Notes: a model not told the origin generated them from the letters alone. A DNA stretch of 64,000 nucleotides from Psychrilyobacter piezotolerans (GCF_003391055.1 NZ_QUAJ01000001.1:1-64000), one strand, 5' to 3'. Shown: positions 20,208 through 29,751, counted from the stretch's first letter. Numbers and translations are program-made.

Positions 20208-21530
20208 TTAATATTTTATTTCCTTTATCTTCTCCTTCATATACTCTACCGATCTTTCTCCTAAGGCTGTATTTCTATCTCTCTTATCCCTTACTCTTGG
20301 TCCTTCCAGCGCTCTTACAATTCCAAAATTTGGTCCCATAGGCTGGAATTCTTTCTTTCCTTCCTCTGTGATATAGTTAATTATCGATCCTGTAGAAGTT
20401 AAGTCTTCCAATACAAATTCCTTCTCTCCCAGCATATGGTGGTATAAGTTTATAGCCGACATCATCCCTGTTGCCATAGCTGCCACATATCCCTCTCCCC
20501 CTGTTATCTGCCCGGCAAAGAAGATCTTTTCATTAGTTTTTAAATTTAAACTTTTATTCAATAACTTTGTTGAATCTATAAATGTATTTCTATGCATCAC
20601 TCCATATCTGATAAAATCAGCATTTTCTAATCCTGGAATCATTTGGAATACTCTTTTTTGTTCTCCCCACTTTAAGTTGGTTTGAAATCCTACCAGATTA
20701 TAGAGTTTCCCGTCTTTATCGTCCTGTCTCAACTGGACTACTGCATAGTCTTTTTCTGTTTTATGCGGATTTGTTAATCCCTTTGGCTTCAACGGCCCGA
20801 ATAACAGTGTTTTTTCCCCTCTGCTGGCCATTTTTTCCACCGGCATACACGCTTCAAAAACTTTTTCTTCCTCAAAAGTTTTTAGCGGTGACCTTTCAGC
20901 GTTTATTAACTCATGGTAGAAATTCTCATACTCTTCCTTTGTCATCCCACAGTTTATATATTCTCCGTCTCCCTTATCGTATCTGGACTGGTAGTAAACC
21001 TTCTCCTGATCTATGGATTCCAAAGTTACTATTGGAGCTACTGCGTCATAGAAGTATAGGTTGGTTCCACCTGTTAATTTTAAAATTTCATCTGTAATCC
21101 CATCTGATGATAGGGGGCCGCTGGCTATGATTACATAGCTGTCCTTTGGGATTTCCGTTAACTCTTCCCTTATTATCTCTATATTTTCTTCTGCTTCCAA
21201 TCTCATAGTTACCATCTCGGCAAATTCCTCACGACCTACTGCCAATGCCTGCCCCGCTGGTACACGGGTTTCATCTGCTATTTCCACTAAAAGGGATCCC
21301 ATCATACGGAGTTCTTCCTTCATTAAACCGGATGCATTGGATAATAAATTTGAACCCAATGAATTACTGCAGACTAATTCTCCAAATTTATCTCCAGTAT
21401 GAACCTCTGTATTTTTTTTAGGTCTCATCTCGTATAATTTTACCTTCACCCCTCTTTTAGCAAGCTGGTATGCTGCTTCACTTCCTGCTAATCCTGCACC
21501 TATTACAACTACCTCTTCTATCTTTTTCAT
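20208..21530 (-). CDS. trmFO: Folate/FAD-dependent tRNA m5U54 methyltransferase
   Basis: 440 aa. FAD-binding VVIGAGLAGSEAAYQLAKRG at the N-terminus, LYEMRPKK, NSLGSNLLSNASGLMKEE, and the C-terminal FAGQITGGEGYVAAMATG are all signatures of TrmFO (Gid). It methylates U54 of tRNA using methylenetetrahydrofolate. First gene of the likely trmFO-xerC-hslV operon. Confidence 0.97.
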   Translation of the reverse strand: MKKIEEVVVIGAGLAGSEAAYQLAKRGVKVKLYEMRPKKNTEVHTGDKFGELVCSNSLGSNLLSNASGLMKEELRMMGSLLVEIADETRVPAGQALAVGREEFAEMVTMRLEAEENIEIIREELTEIPKDSYVIIASGPLSSDGITDEILKLTGGTNLYFYDAVAPIVTLESIDQEKVYYQSRYDKGDGEYINCGMTKEEYENFYHELINAERSPLKTFEEEKVFEACMPVEKMASRGEKTLLFGPLKPKGLTNPHKTEKDYAVVQLRQDDKDGKLYNLVGFQTNLKWGEQKRVFQMIPGLENADFIRYGVMHRNTFIDSTKLLNKSLNLKTNEKIFFAGQITGGEGYVAAMATGMMSAINLYHHMLGEKEFVLEDLTSTGSIINYITEEGKKEFQPMGPNFGIVRALEGPRVRDKRDRNTALGERSVEYMKEKIKEIKY

Positions 21531-21604
21531 CTTATATTTCCACTCCTTATCTTAACTCATCCTTTTTATAAATATTTTCGCAATAGTTTGCTCCGATTTG
21601 AGAG

Positions 21605-21654
21605 TTCACATCCAAAATCAAGTTTTAATTACACTTGATTTTGGTAGTTGTGAA
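21605..21654. repeat. P3-type hairpin, isolated copy
   Basis: Outer arms TTCACA (21605-21610) and TGTGAA (21649-21654) enclose a perfect stem CCAAAATCAAGT / ACTTGATTTTGG (21612-21623 and 21633-21644). The stem sequence differs from other P3 copies at several positions, each compensated on the other arm. It lies 3' of yqhQ and 5' of trmFO. Confidence 0.65.
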
Positions 21655-21787
21655 AAACCGACAACAAGGAAAGAGTTCTAATTAATTTTTTACTCTTCAT
21701 TATACTAAGTTTATCGGACTTTTAAAAGTCCTTTTCCATATAATTGCAAAAAAGGAGAAATTGCCATTACGACAACCTCCCCTTAAA

Positions 21788-22699
21788 TTATTTCTCAAAA
21801 ACTTCCGTTGCATTATCCACTTCTAACCCCAGGGCTACCCTCAAGGCTACCATACTTACCTCCAACTGCTCCAAATCAGGCTCTTTAGTCGTTATCTTTT
21901 GTAAGCTGAGTCCCGGTATTGCTATCATCTTATACAGCGGGTTATCCAAATGTTTACTGCTATATTTTTGGAATTCATAGGCTAATCCTGCCACTAAGGG
22001 CATGAATACAATTCTTAAGACAGCTTTCAGTCCTACCTTCATCCACATATTGTCAGGTTGGGGGATCATAAAATCCAGGCTTGAAAACACAACTATACTT
22101 ATTATCATCACTATAAGCAAGAAACTTGTCCCGCATCTAGGGTGTAAAGTAGTATATTTTACTGCACTTTCCTTGACTAATTCCTCATTATTTTCAAAAG
22201 CATAGATACATTTATGCTCAGCTCCGTGATATTCAAAGACCCTCTTTATCTCCTTAGAAAAAGATATTGCCTTTATATATATAAGGAAAAATAATATTCT
22301 CAGTATACCTTCAAAAATATTTGCATTCATCCTATTATTTTTAAACATAAAACTACTTAAAATTGAAGGCAAAACCATAAATAACCCTATTCCTAAAGCC
22401 AGAGCTGCTATTACAGTTATCATCAATTCCTTATCTCCTAACTTTTCTTCCTCTTCCCCTGCCTCATTGGCAGAAAATGATAGTTCTTTGGTCCCCAAAA
22501 TCAGAGTTTCAAACAGGATAGCCCCTCCCCTAATAAATGGAATCTTAGTCAAAAAATTCATAGATGGTTTTAATTTTGTTACCTTATAAACTATTTCCCC
22601 CGTGGGTCTTCTCACTGCTGTAGCTAGCGCTTTGGGTCCTTTCATCATGACACCCTCTATTACAGCCTGTCCACCTACCGAAACCTTTTTTCTATCCAT
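21788..22699 (-). CDS. yqhQ: DUF1385 membrane protein (YqhQ family)
   Basis: 303 aa. The conserved start VGGQAVIEGVMMKGPKALATAVRRP, a central FEYHGAEHKCIYAFE motif and LHPRCGTSFLL define DUF1385. About four membrane helices lie at about 92-150 and 190-245. The role is not established; in Firmicutes it is a conserved membrane protein. The gene is alone between two repeat regions. Confidence 0.9.
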   Translation of the reverse strand: MDRKKVSVGGQAVIEGVMMKGPKALATAVRRPTGEIVYKVTKLKPSMNFLTKIPFIRGGAILFETLILGTKELSFSANEAGEEEEKLGDKELMITVIAALALGIGLFMVLPSILSSFMFKNNRMNANIFEGILRILFFLIYIKAISFSKEIKRVFEYHGAEHKCIYAFENNEELVKESAVKYTTLHPRCGTSFLLIVMIISIVVFSSLDFMIPQPDNMWMKVGLKAVLRIVFMPLVAGLAYEFQKYSSKHLDNPLYKMIAIPGLSLQKITTKEPDLEQLEVSMVALRVALGLEVDNATEVFEK

Positions 22700-23427
22700 A
22701 ATTATATTATTCCTCCTGATATTACTTTATCGTACGGGTAATTCATGAATTACCCCTCCGTAAAATCAATTTTTTTGTCACAGATTTCTCAGATTAAAAC
22801 AGAGGTTATGCGACTATTAATTTTTTCTATGATTAATAAAAAAAAAATGTATTAAAGCCTCTCAGCATAGAGTCTCAGAGTTAAATCTTTTGTTCTTGGT
22901 TAGAATCTTTTCTCTTTTGACGCAGACTAAAATCTGACTTTTCTTTAGGTTTTAAATTTCGAAGTTTATAGTCGTTTCGCTTCAGCAGCATTGTTCCTAC
23001 AATGACGATTGTGACTTACTCATTAAGACAATTATAAACCTTCTTGAACTTTTACGTCTCATTTTCTTTCATAGAGAAAAGAGACCCGTATCAAGGACGG
23101 AATCCTTGGAACCTTATCTTTTGACACAGATTACACAAATGGTATACAAGTATTAAATTTTCTTATAATTAGACAAAAATTTAAATGTATAATCTAAGTT
23201 TACACAGAGATTCACCGAGGTTAGGTTAGAGTTTCACTGAGCTTTCTTCGTTCACTCCGTATCCAAGTAACCCACAGAACATGGATCTCTTCGAGATACA
23301 CTGAAAACCTCTAATTTACACAGGGAAAATCTGCACCTTTCTGCGTAATCTGCGACTAAGTTTTTATTTTAGTTATTATTTATATTAATAGACTTAATTT
23401 TATCATGAAAGGAGGTTTTTTTCAATT
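22700..23427. repeat. Repeat-filled gap 3' of the phosphatase gene
   Basis: No gene. It contains a GGTAATTCATGAATTACC palindrome (about 22738), TCACAGATTTCTCAGATT (about 22776), P1 (22961-23043), P2 with compensated GTCTC...GAGAC arms (about 23054-23086), P4 CAAGGA...TCCTTG (23092-23108), GAACATGGATCTC with TCGAGATACACTG (about 23278-23305), and an inverted TAATCTGCGACTAAG copy (about 23345-23360). Confidence 0.75.
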
Positions 23428-24579
23428 TTACACATATTCTAAGGTCACCGACTTTCCAAATTCTTTTAAAATTGCTTCTAATTCCACCACTACCTTTAAT
23501 TTAATATTAAAATCAATTGGAAAATCCGGGTTTTGATGGGCAGCATTTACAGCAGTTCCTGCTACTATCTTTATATGACTGGCATCAAAAAGGAGCAGTC
23601 TCCCAAGGATCCCAGCCCCATCATCACTGGCAATTTCCCTGCCTTCATAAATATATTCCCTTATATACTCCACAGTTTTATTCAGTGTCAGCAGTCCTTC
23701 TGTCACAAGATCTACTCCCCTCATATAACCCACTGGAGGCAGGTTGTTTTCATATCCATCTAGATCGATCTTAACCTCTTCATCCCAGGCTTTGGATATT
23801 ATATTAGCTGTAGTCCCCCCGCTGAGCACTATAACTCCCCGGGACTCCTCTACTCTCTTTATAAATTCTTCATCATCTTCTATATTTTTAGGAGGTCCCG
23901 TAAATAGATTTAAATATTTTACAGGCTGAAATTTTATCGACAGAACAGTGGTATCATCTCCCGGTTTATCATTATATAGAGTTTTGCACACATCCAGTAA
24001 ACTATTGGTTATATCTGTTGCATATTTTTTCTGGGATATATCCCTCAAAAAATCATTTATATTTTCCCACTGCCATCCCAAATTAAGATATTCTCCCACC
24101 CCTGCATGAACTGCTCCATCACTGACAACGGTCAATAGATCATCGGGATAAAATTTGAAACGACTCTCAAAAATAGTTTTATCCTTTATAACCCTTTCTT
24201 TCCTGTCTATGAAAACATCACAACCATCTCTATAGAAAAACGTAGGAGGATTCTCATATTCGACCATATAACAGTCACCATTATTATTTAACTTTATAAT
24301 TGTAAAGGTAGAATATGCAAGTTTTCTCACCTTGCACTCGGGGAGGGTATTCATTATTGTTTCTAAGGTCTCATCGATAGTAGAACCGCCCTTCAGCATG
24401 GTTATGGCTATCTTCGAAGTCAGGGTAGCCAGGATATTTGCCTTGACCCCGCTTCCCAGCCCGTCAGAAAGCACCAAAAGACACCCATCCTCTGTTTTTA
24501 TAGATTCTACCTTGTCTCCGCAGAGTTCCTCACCAAATTTATTTATACTTTTATATGAAGCATCTATATAATATTCCAT
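23428..24579 (-). CDS. SpoIIE-type protein serine phosphatase linked to sensory hydrogenase
   Basis: 383 aa. PP2C/SpoIIE motifs are LVLSDGLGSGVKANILA (about 31-47), TVVSDGAVHAGVG (about 149-161) and KPGDDTTVLSIKF (about 204-216), which carry the metal-binding Asp residues. A further domain of about 160 residues (IVLSGGTTANIISKAW onward) follows; I do not recognise it outside such hydrogenase-linked phosphatases. The ATG overlaps the hydrogenase stop by 1 nt, so the two are translated together. Likely turns a redox or H2 signal into dephosphorylation of a STAS-type partner; a STAS protein is encoded at 33769-34113. Confidence 0.88.
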   Translation of the reverse strand: MEYYIDASYKSINKFGEELCGDKVESIKTEDGCLLVLSDGLGSGVKANILATLTSKIAITMLKGGSTIDETLETIMNTLPECKVRKLAYSTFTIIKLNNNGDCYMVEYENPPTFFYRDGCDVFIDRKERVIKDKTIFESRFKFYPDDLLTVVSDGAVHAGVGEYLNLGWQWENINDFLRDISQKKYATDITNSLLDVCKTLYNDKPGDDTTVLSIKFQPVKYLNLFTGPPKNIEDDEEFIKRVEESRGVIVLSGGTTANIISKAWDEEVKIDLDGYENNLPPVGYMRGVDLVTEGLLTLNKTVEYIREYIYEGREIASDDGAGILGRLLLFDASHIKIVAGTAVNAAHQNPDFPIDFNIKLKVVVELEAILKEFGKSVTLEYV

Positions 24580-26285
24580 TAAAGACTCTCCTCTTTGTTG
24601 AATACATCCCTTAATTTATTGAAGGCCACCTTGGATTCCCCTGTGGTTTCTCCCAACAGACTGGCTATCTCCTGGGCGATTCTCATCTGTTTTTCTATCA
24701 CTGTCTGGGTTATCTCAAAAGTTTTTTCTTTTAAAGCCCTTATCTCTTCCTTTCTCAACTCATCACTGGTTATGTCGGTGAGTAAAATTAAGATCCCTTC
24801 CTTAGGATTCATCGATATAATACTCATCCTCATATAAAGTGCCCCATCTAAAAATGATTGTTTTTTCCAAATAATATTTTCTCCTTCAGAAGACACCTTC
24901 TCCAACTTCTCCTTGGATACGAACTCCTCTATAGACCGCTCCCTAGCTTCTTTTGGAGTTATTCCAAAATATCTGCTGAAAGCCATGTTGCTCTCTATGA
25001 TCTCATATTCATTGTTTAATATAAGGATGGCATTGGGAGAATTTTCAAATATTTCATTGGTAACTTTATCAGCACATTTTTTCATATAGTGAATACACAT
25101 CTCCTTGTGAGACATCCCCCTATATATAGATATGGCTTTTTCACGGCAGGTATCGTATCCGCACCCGCCGCAGTTTAACTCATCCTCTTTATTATATTTT
25201 TCCAGAGTTCCCAAAATTTCTAAAATTTCATCTTCACCGGGCATCTTTTCCTCAAATTTTTTATTATGAAAACCAGCACTAAAATCTATATCACATATAT
25301 TCTCATTATTTTCTGCTTTTCTATCATTCTCATTTAAATATTTTTTCAACGTCTGTACCCTGGAAAAAGTGGTTGAAGAAGCATTTGACCCGCCGGGACC
25401 CCCAAGACAGCTTTGTCTGCATACACTTACCTCTACACAGGTCCCGGTGATACTACCTCTGGATAGTTCATCAAAAAGTTCTATACATTCATCCAAGCCA
25501 TCTACTCTTAATTGAGTCAGACCTTTTTTTTCAATACTCTCAGTAATTCCCTCTAAGATTCCTCCTACTACAGGATAGCTGCTCCCGAAATTACTTCCAA
25601 TTTTATCCAGGTCACCGGATTCTCCGTTTTGATAGTCTATTCCTGTTTCTTCCAGCCACTGCGATACCTCATCAAAGGTTAAAACTGCATCTATGGCTCC
25701 TGTATGTTTTTCAGATAATGATTCACATTTTTTGGCTATACACGGTCCCAGAAAAACTGTCTTTTCCTTTGGATTCTCTTTTTTTAACAGATAACCATGG
25801 GAGATCATAGGAGATGTAAAAGGCATCAAATATGGTATCAACATCGGATAATATTTTTCTATCAGGAGGACTACCGACGGGCAGCAAGTTGTTATATAGA
25901 TCCCCTGATCACTCTCCGATATATAATTTTCATATAATTTTGAGGTGATGTCGGCCCCTACCGCCGTTTCTTCTATTAGATTAAATCCTAATTTTTGGAG
26001 TCCCCATATGAAGCTGTCGGATTTTTCATAAAAGCCTCTAAAAGATGGTGCTATGGAAATATTTACTTTCTCGCCATTTTTAATCATTTTTTTCACGAAT
26101 TCAAGATCCGAATGAATATTTCTGGCATTCTGGGGACAGCTGGAAAAACAGTGCCCGCAGACAATACATTGTTCCGAGACTATATGTGCCTGATCTTCCT
26201 CTATCTTTATGGCTTTTACCCGGCATGTTCTCACACATTTATAACAATTATTACAATTTGCCTCTGAAAAATTCATTATTTTCAT
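24579..26285 (-). CDS. Sensory [FeFe]-hydrogenase with Fes4 and PAS domains
   Basis: 568 aa. Two 4Fe-4S ferredoxin motifs at about residues 11-60 (CNNCYKCVRTC, CIVCGHCFSSC). The H-cluster domain has all expected ligands: TTCCPS (L1), GPCIAKKCE (L2) and VCRQSCLGG (L3). Then a Fes4 domain (CGGCGYDTCREKA, about 381-393) and a PAS domain (about 418-525) with IESNMAFSRYFGI. Such proteins, placed beside a phosphatase, are regarded as H2 or redox sensors rather than metabolic hydrogenases. It overlaps the 2Fe-2S gene upstream by 4 nt. Confidence 0.9.
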   Translation of the reverse strand: MKIMNFSEANCNNCYKCVRTCRVKAIKIEEDQAHIVSEQCIVCGHCFSSCPQNARNIHSDLEFVKKMIKNGEKVNISIAPSFRGFYEKSDSFIWGLQKLGFNLIEETAVGADITSKLYENYISESDQGIYITTCCPSVVLLIEKYYPMLIPYLMPFTSPMISHGYLLKKENPKEKTVFLGPCIAKKCESLSEKHTGAIDAVLTFDEVSQWLEETGIDYQNGESGDLDKIGSNFGSSYPVVGGILEGITESIEKKGLTQLRVDGLDECIELFDELSRGSITGTCVEVSVCRQSCLGGPGGSNASSTTFSRVQTLKKYLNENDRKAENNENICDIDFSAGFHNKKFEEKMPGEDEILEILGTLEKYNKEDELNCGGCGYDTCREKAISIYRGMSHKEMCIHYMKKCADKVTNEIFENSPNAILILNNEYEIIESNMAFSRYFGITPKEARERSIEEFVSKEKLEKVSSEGENIIWKKQSFLDGALYMRMSIISMNPKEGILILLTDITSDELRKEEIRALKEKTFEITQTVIEKQMRIAQEIASLLGETTGESKVAFNKLRDVFNKEESL

Positions 26286-26530
26286 AGTCCTCTCTCCCTG
26301 ATAATTTTTTTAAACTTTTCCTCTGCATCTTCCCTGGAAAAAGAGTAAACACTCTCCTCTCCCTCTATAACAACAGAGACTCCCTCGGTACAATTATTCA
26401 GACAAAAACAAGCTTTCAGCTCTACCTCTTTTTCTAATCCCTCTTCCTCTATAATTTTGGTAATTATTTTTATAACATCATAAGAGCCCTTTATATGGCA
26501 GGCACTTCCTACACAAACCTTTAAAATCAT
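26282..26530 (-). CDS. Thioredoxin-like [2Fe-2S] ferredoxin (NuoE/HydC-like)
   Basis: 82 aa. The start is the ATG of MILKVCVGSAC because a GGGGGGAAGG SD lies directly before it; an earlier in-frame start would add 17 unlikely residues. CVGSAC (Cys-x4-Cys) and a later CFCLNNC supply the cluster ligands. It probably passes electrons to or from the sensory hydrogenase. First gene of the three-gene operon. Confidence 0.85.
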   Translation of the reverse strand: MILKVCVGSACHIKGSYDVIKIITKIIEEEGLEKEVELKACFCLNNCTEGVSVVIEGEESVYSFSREDAEEKFKKIIRERGL

Positions 26531-26843
26531 CCTTCCCCCCCCAATAGCTGTTAACCGCTTTAAAAAATATTTTTTTATCACAAATCACAATTTTTTTAGT
26601 GTTCATAACTAAAAATTTTAATTTTATTCCTTATTTTTTTAATTATCTCTTAATAATAATATACCACATTAAAGTAATTCTTTCACAAATTTTGATTGGC
26701 AGATCTATCCAACAATCACTTTTATATTTAGGGTATTACAATAATATTGAGACTATGATTTCAAACATTTTCGTACACCTGTGCAGGTTCACTACAGGGT
26801 TGCCAGAGGACTTTTTGATTTCACCTGTGTGTTAAAAAACCAA
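26531..26843. other. Divergent promoter region, no gene seen
   Basis: This AT-rich gap lies between the hydrogenase operon (minus) and rplU (plus). It has none of the repeat modules. A more GC-rich patch at about 26778-26833 with CACCTGTG repeated twice (26777 and 26822 areas) could be an operator for either direction; unproven. Confidence 0.4.
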
Positions 26844-26872
26844 TTGACATATTATGATAGATATGATATCAT
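26844..26872 (+). promoter_or_regulatory. Promoter of rplU-prp-rpmA
   Basis: TTGACA (26844-26849), 17-nt spacer, TATCAT (26867-26872). About 70 nt of leader follow before the rplU ATG, including a GC-rich patch (about 26883-26920, AGGTGGGG...ACCTGTGCCTGG) that could fold as an autoregulatory L21 leader. Confidence 0.75.
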
Positions 26873-26941
26873 GATCTAGTTACGCGTAGGTGGGGTTATC
26901 AGCAACCTGTGCCTGGCGATTAAATTTATGGAGGTGTTACA

Positions 26942-27253
26942 ATGTACGCAGTAATCAAAACTGGAGGAAAACAGTACAAAGTTGCAGAAGGTGAAATATT
27001 AAGAGTAGAGAAATTAAATGCTGAAGTTAACGAAACTGTTGAAATGACAGAAGTTTTATTAGTATCTAACAACGGAGAAATGAAAGTAGGAACTCCTGTA
27101 GTAGAAGGTGCAAAAGTGTTAGTAGAAGTATTATCACAAGGTAGAGCTAAAAAAGTTATTAACTTCAAATACAAACCTAAAAAGTCAACTCATAGAAGAA
27201 AAGGTCACAGACAATCATTCACTGAAATCAAAATCACTTCTATCCAAGGATAA
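26942..27253 (+). CDS. rplU: 50S ribosomal protein L21
   Basis: 103 aa. Begins [20 protein letters not shown] and ends in the family's [26 protein letters not shown] precedes the ATG. It overlaps prp by 1 nt. Confidence 0.98.
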   Translation: MYAVIKTGGKQYKVAEGEILRVEKLNAEVNETVEMTEVLLVSNNGEMKVGTPVVEGAKVLVEVLSQGRAKKVINFKYKPKKSTHRRKGHRQSFTEIKITSIQG

Positions 27254-27642
27254 TGACAGAGATCACTCTCATTAGACAGGATGAAGAAATTGTAGAATTT
27301 TATGGATGGAATCATGCCGAATATGGTGAACATGGTAGCGATATCTTGTGTGCCGCAATCAGTATGATTTTACAACAAGGAGCAGCCGGTATTTTAGAAT
27401 ATCTAAGTATCCCTGCTACTTATTCAACTAATAATGAAACAGGTTTTTTAAGATTAGATCTTAAAACTCCAGATGAAGAAAAGTTGGAAAAATTGGATAT
27501 GACTATTCATAGTTATAATCAAATTGTTTTAAAAAACAAAAGGGAAATTAATGCAATATTAGGAAGTATGGTAGTAATGCTGGACCAACTAAAGGAGCAA
27601 TACCCCAAATATATGAAGATTTTCGAAGAGGAGGCTAATTAA
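27253..27642 (+). CDS. prp: Ribosomal-processing cysteine protease Prp
   Basis: 129 aa. The family active-site pattern is clear: [20 protein letters not shown] (about 19-38), with catalytic His and Cys. Prp removes the N-terminal extension of L27 before assembly; the next gene encodes an L27 with such an extension. It sits between rplU and rpmA as in Firmicutes and Fusobacteria, with 1-nt overlaps at both ends. Confidence 0.95.
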   Translation: MTEITLIRQDEEIVEFYGWNHAEYGEHGSDILCAAISMILQQGAAGILEYLSIPATYSTNNETGFLRLDLKTPDEEKLEKLDMTIHSYNQIVLKNKREINAILGSMVVMLDQLKEQYPKYMKIFEEEAN

Positions 27643-27935
27643 TGTTTAGAATTGAATTACAACTATTTGCTAAGAAAAAAGGACAAGGTTCTGTAAAGAA
27701 CGGAAGAGACTCTAACCCTAATTACTTAGGTGTAAAAAAATACGACGGTGAGAAAGTAGTAGCTGGAAACATCGTTGTTAGACAAAGAGGAAACAAATTC
27801 CATGCTGGAACTAACATGGGGCAAGGTAAAGATCATACTTTATTTGCTTTAGTTGATGGATATGTTAGATTTGAAAGATTAGGTAAAACTAAGAAGCAAG
27901 TTTCTATCTACTCTGAAAGAAAAAGTTTAGTATAA
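27642..27935 (+). CDS. rpmA: 50S ribosomal protein L27 with cleavable N-terminus
   Basis: 97 aa. The start [20 protein letters not shown] carries the extension (LQLFA) that Prp cleaves, exposing KKKGQGS. The rest ([20 protein letters not shown]) is typical. SD GAGGAGG precedes the ATG. Confidence 0.97.
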   Translation: MFRIELQLFAKKKGQGSVKNGRDSNPNYLGVKKYDGEKVVAGNIVVRQRGNKFHAGTNMGQGKDHTLFALVDGYVRFERLGKTKKQVSIYSERKSLV

Positions 27936-27942
27936 GCTTTTC

Positions 27943-27975
27943 AAATAAATCCCAGCATTTTGCTGGGATTTATTT
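27943..27975 (+). terminator. Terminator after rpmA
   Basis: A perfect 15-bp stem AAATAAATCCCAGCA / TGCTGGGATTTATTT with a TTT loop, 8 nt after the rpmA stop. Confidence 0.85.
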
Positions 27976-27992
27976 ATTATATGAGAATTAAC

Positions 27993-28056
27993 TTTGAAAA
28001 TTGAAAGTGGAAAACCGAAATACTAAGATTTTATTTTTCAACTTTCAATTTTCAAA
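27993..28056 (+). promoter_or_regulatory. 16-bp inverted repeat in front of obg
   Basis: TTTGAAAATTGAAAGT (27993-28008) and its exact complement ACTTTCAATTTTCAAA (28041-28056) flank a 32-nt loop, ending 30 nt before the obg start. It could be a leader hairpin or an operator. Related AT-rich TTTTCAATTTTCAATT sequence precedes surE (about 36800-36830). Confidence 0.45.
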
Positions 28057-28086
28057 TGAGTTAGAACAATAGGAGGAAAATTATTT

Positions 28087-29370
28087 ATGTTTATAGATGA
28101 GGCGATAATCACCGTCAAAGCCGGTAAAGGTGGAGATGGTGCAGCAACATTCAGAAGGGAAAAATATGTACAATTTGGTGGTCCTGATGGGGGGGACGGT
28201 GGAAATGGTGGAAGCATCATCTTCGTAGCTGACAACAACATCAACACCTTGGTAGATTTCAGATATAAGAGAGCATTTACAGCAGAAAATGGTGGTAACG
28301 GTGCTAAAAAAAGGATGCACGGTAAAACAGGAGAAGACCTGATCATCAAAGTTCCTGTAGGTACCATGGTAAGAGACTTTGAAAGCGGAGCACTACTACT
28401 TGATCTCAATGAAAACGGAGAAGAAAGAATTTTATTCCAGGGCGGAAAAGGCGGGGGAGGAAACATCCACTTTAAGAATGCTGTTCGACGTGCTCCTAAG
28501 ATGGCCGGTAAAGGTCGTAAGGGTAAGGAACTCAGAGTTAAATTGGAATTAAAATTATTAGCTGATGTAGCCTTAGTTGGATACCCAAGTGTAGGTAAAT
28601 CAAGCTTTATCAACAAGGTTTCTGCTGCTAACTCAAAGGTTGCAAACTACCACTTTACTACTCTGGCTCCTAAACTGGGTGTTGTGAGAGTAGGGGACAA
28701 CAGATCATTTCTGATGGCTGATATTCCCGGACTTATTGAAGGAGCCCATGAAGGTGTCGGATTAGGAGACAAGTTCCTAAAACATATCGAAAGATGTAAG
28801 ATGATCTACCATGTGGTAGATGTGTCCGGTATGGAAGGCAGGACTCCTGAGGAAGACTTTGAGAAGATCAACAACGAACTGGAAAAATTCAGTAAGAGAC
28901 TGGCCGGTAAAAAACAAATAGTTTTAGCCAACAAGATGGATCTGTTATACGATATGGAAAACTATGAAAACTTTAAGATCTATATGGCAGGAAAAGGGAT
29001 CGAAGTATTCCCTATATCTGTAATTCTTAATGACGGATTAAAGGAAGTTGTAAACAGAACTTGGTCGTTATTGGAGGAGATTCCTCGTGAAGAACTGGAA
29101 GAAGAAACAGATGTACTGGATATCTTAAAAGCTATCGAGGATGAAAAACCTGACTGGCATGTGGAGATAGATGAAGAGGGTACCTTTGTCGTTACCGGTA
29201 AGATTGTAGAAAACGTACTAAACACCTATGTCTTCAATGATGATGAAGCTATAGTAAGTTTCGTACATGTTTTGAAAAACCTGGGATTAGAGAATCAGTT
29301 AATCAAAGCTGGTATCGAAGAGTGGGATACAGTAAGAATTGAAAATGTAGAGTTTGACTATATTGTCTAA
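28087..29370 (+). CDS. obg: Obg-family GTPase
   Basis: 427 aa. A glycine-rich Obg fold (about 1-158, AGKGGDGAATFRREKYV), a G domain (GYPSVGKSSFIN at about 165-176, DIPGLIEGA, NKMD) and the C-terminal OCT domain (about 345-427). It acts in ribosome maturation and stress response. AGGAGG SD before the ATG. Confidence 0.97.
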   Translation: MFIDEAIITVKAGKGGDGAATFRREKYVQFGGPDGGDGGNGGSIIFVADNNINTLVDFRYKRAFTAENGGNGAKKRMHGKTGEDLIIKVPVGTMVRDFESGALLLDLNENGEERILFQGGKGGGGNIHFKNAVRRAPKMAGKGRKGKELRVKLELKLLADVALVGYPSVGKSSFINKVSAANSKVANYHFTTLAPKLGVVRVGDNRSFLMADIPGLIEGAHEGVGLGDKFLKHIERCKMIYHVVDVSGMEGRTPEEDFEKINNELEKFSKRLAGKKQIVLANKMDLLYDMENYENFKIYMAGKGIEVFPISVILNDGLKEVVNRTWSLLEEIPREELEEETDVLDILKAIEDEKPDWHVEIDEEGTFVVTGKIVENVLNTYVFNDDEAIVSFVHVLKNLGLENQLIKAGIEEWDTVRIENVEFDYIV

Positions 29371-29389
29371 GATAAAAAATTAATAAATA

Positions 29390-29425
29390 AAAAGGATTCT
29401 GGAAATTTCTAGAATCCTTTTTTTA
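29390..29425 (+). terminator. Terminator after obg
   Basis: AAAAGGATTCT and AGAATCCTTTT pair across a 10-nt loop (29390-29421), followed by a T-run. Confidence 0.88.
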
Positions 29426-29428
29426 TGG

Positions 29429-29490
29429 CACACAGATAACGCGGATTTTATCCACCCTAAATCTGTGCTATCCGCGTGCTATTATCATAT
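29429..29490. repeat. CACAGATAACGCGGATT-type inverted repeat
   Basis: GGCACACAGATAACGCGGAT is followed by an inverted, slightly altered copy (ATCTGTGCTATCCGCGTGCT). A second pair lies at about 29861-29960 on the other side of the small lipoprotein gene. Confidence 0.65.
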
Positions 29491-29517
29491 TTTTTATGAA
29501 GTTTTTGACCTGTCTCC

Positions 29518-29751
29518 CTATCTAATTCCGTCTCTTCTGTCATCCTTCCTCTGTTCCTGATTATTTTTATTTTTCCATTTTAAAAATTCAACATTTTCTA
29601 CCATGGTAGACCCGTCCTCATAGGTGGTAACTATAGCTTTATTATCCTTGCTATATTCTACAGAAACAACTTTCTTAGGAGGCTGGAAGTTACTGCAGCC
29701 GATAAAAATTGTTGATATTACTAATGTCATTAAATATTTAAATTTTTTCAT
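29518..29751 (-). CDS. Small lipoprotein, unknown function
   Basis: 77 aa. Signal peptide and lipobox MKKFKYLMTLVISTIFIGC, then a short acidic-basic mature part (VVSVEYSKDNKAIVTTYEDG) and a charged tail. SD present (GAGG). I do not recognise a family. Inverted repeats of the same type flank it on both sides. Confidence 0.6.
   Translation of the reverse strand: MKKFKYLMTLVISTIFIGCSNFQPPKKVVSVEYSKDNKAIVTTYEDGSTMVENVEFLKWKNKNNQEQRKDDRRDGIR

Noticed and set aside
24579-26285. Metabolic, H2-evolving hydrogenase.
   Set aside because: The PAS domain, Fes4 domain and coupled phosphatase gene, with no maturation or electron-transfer subunits alongside, point to a sensor.
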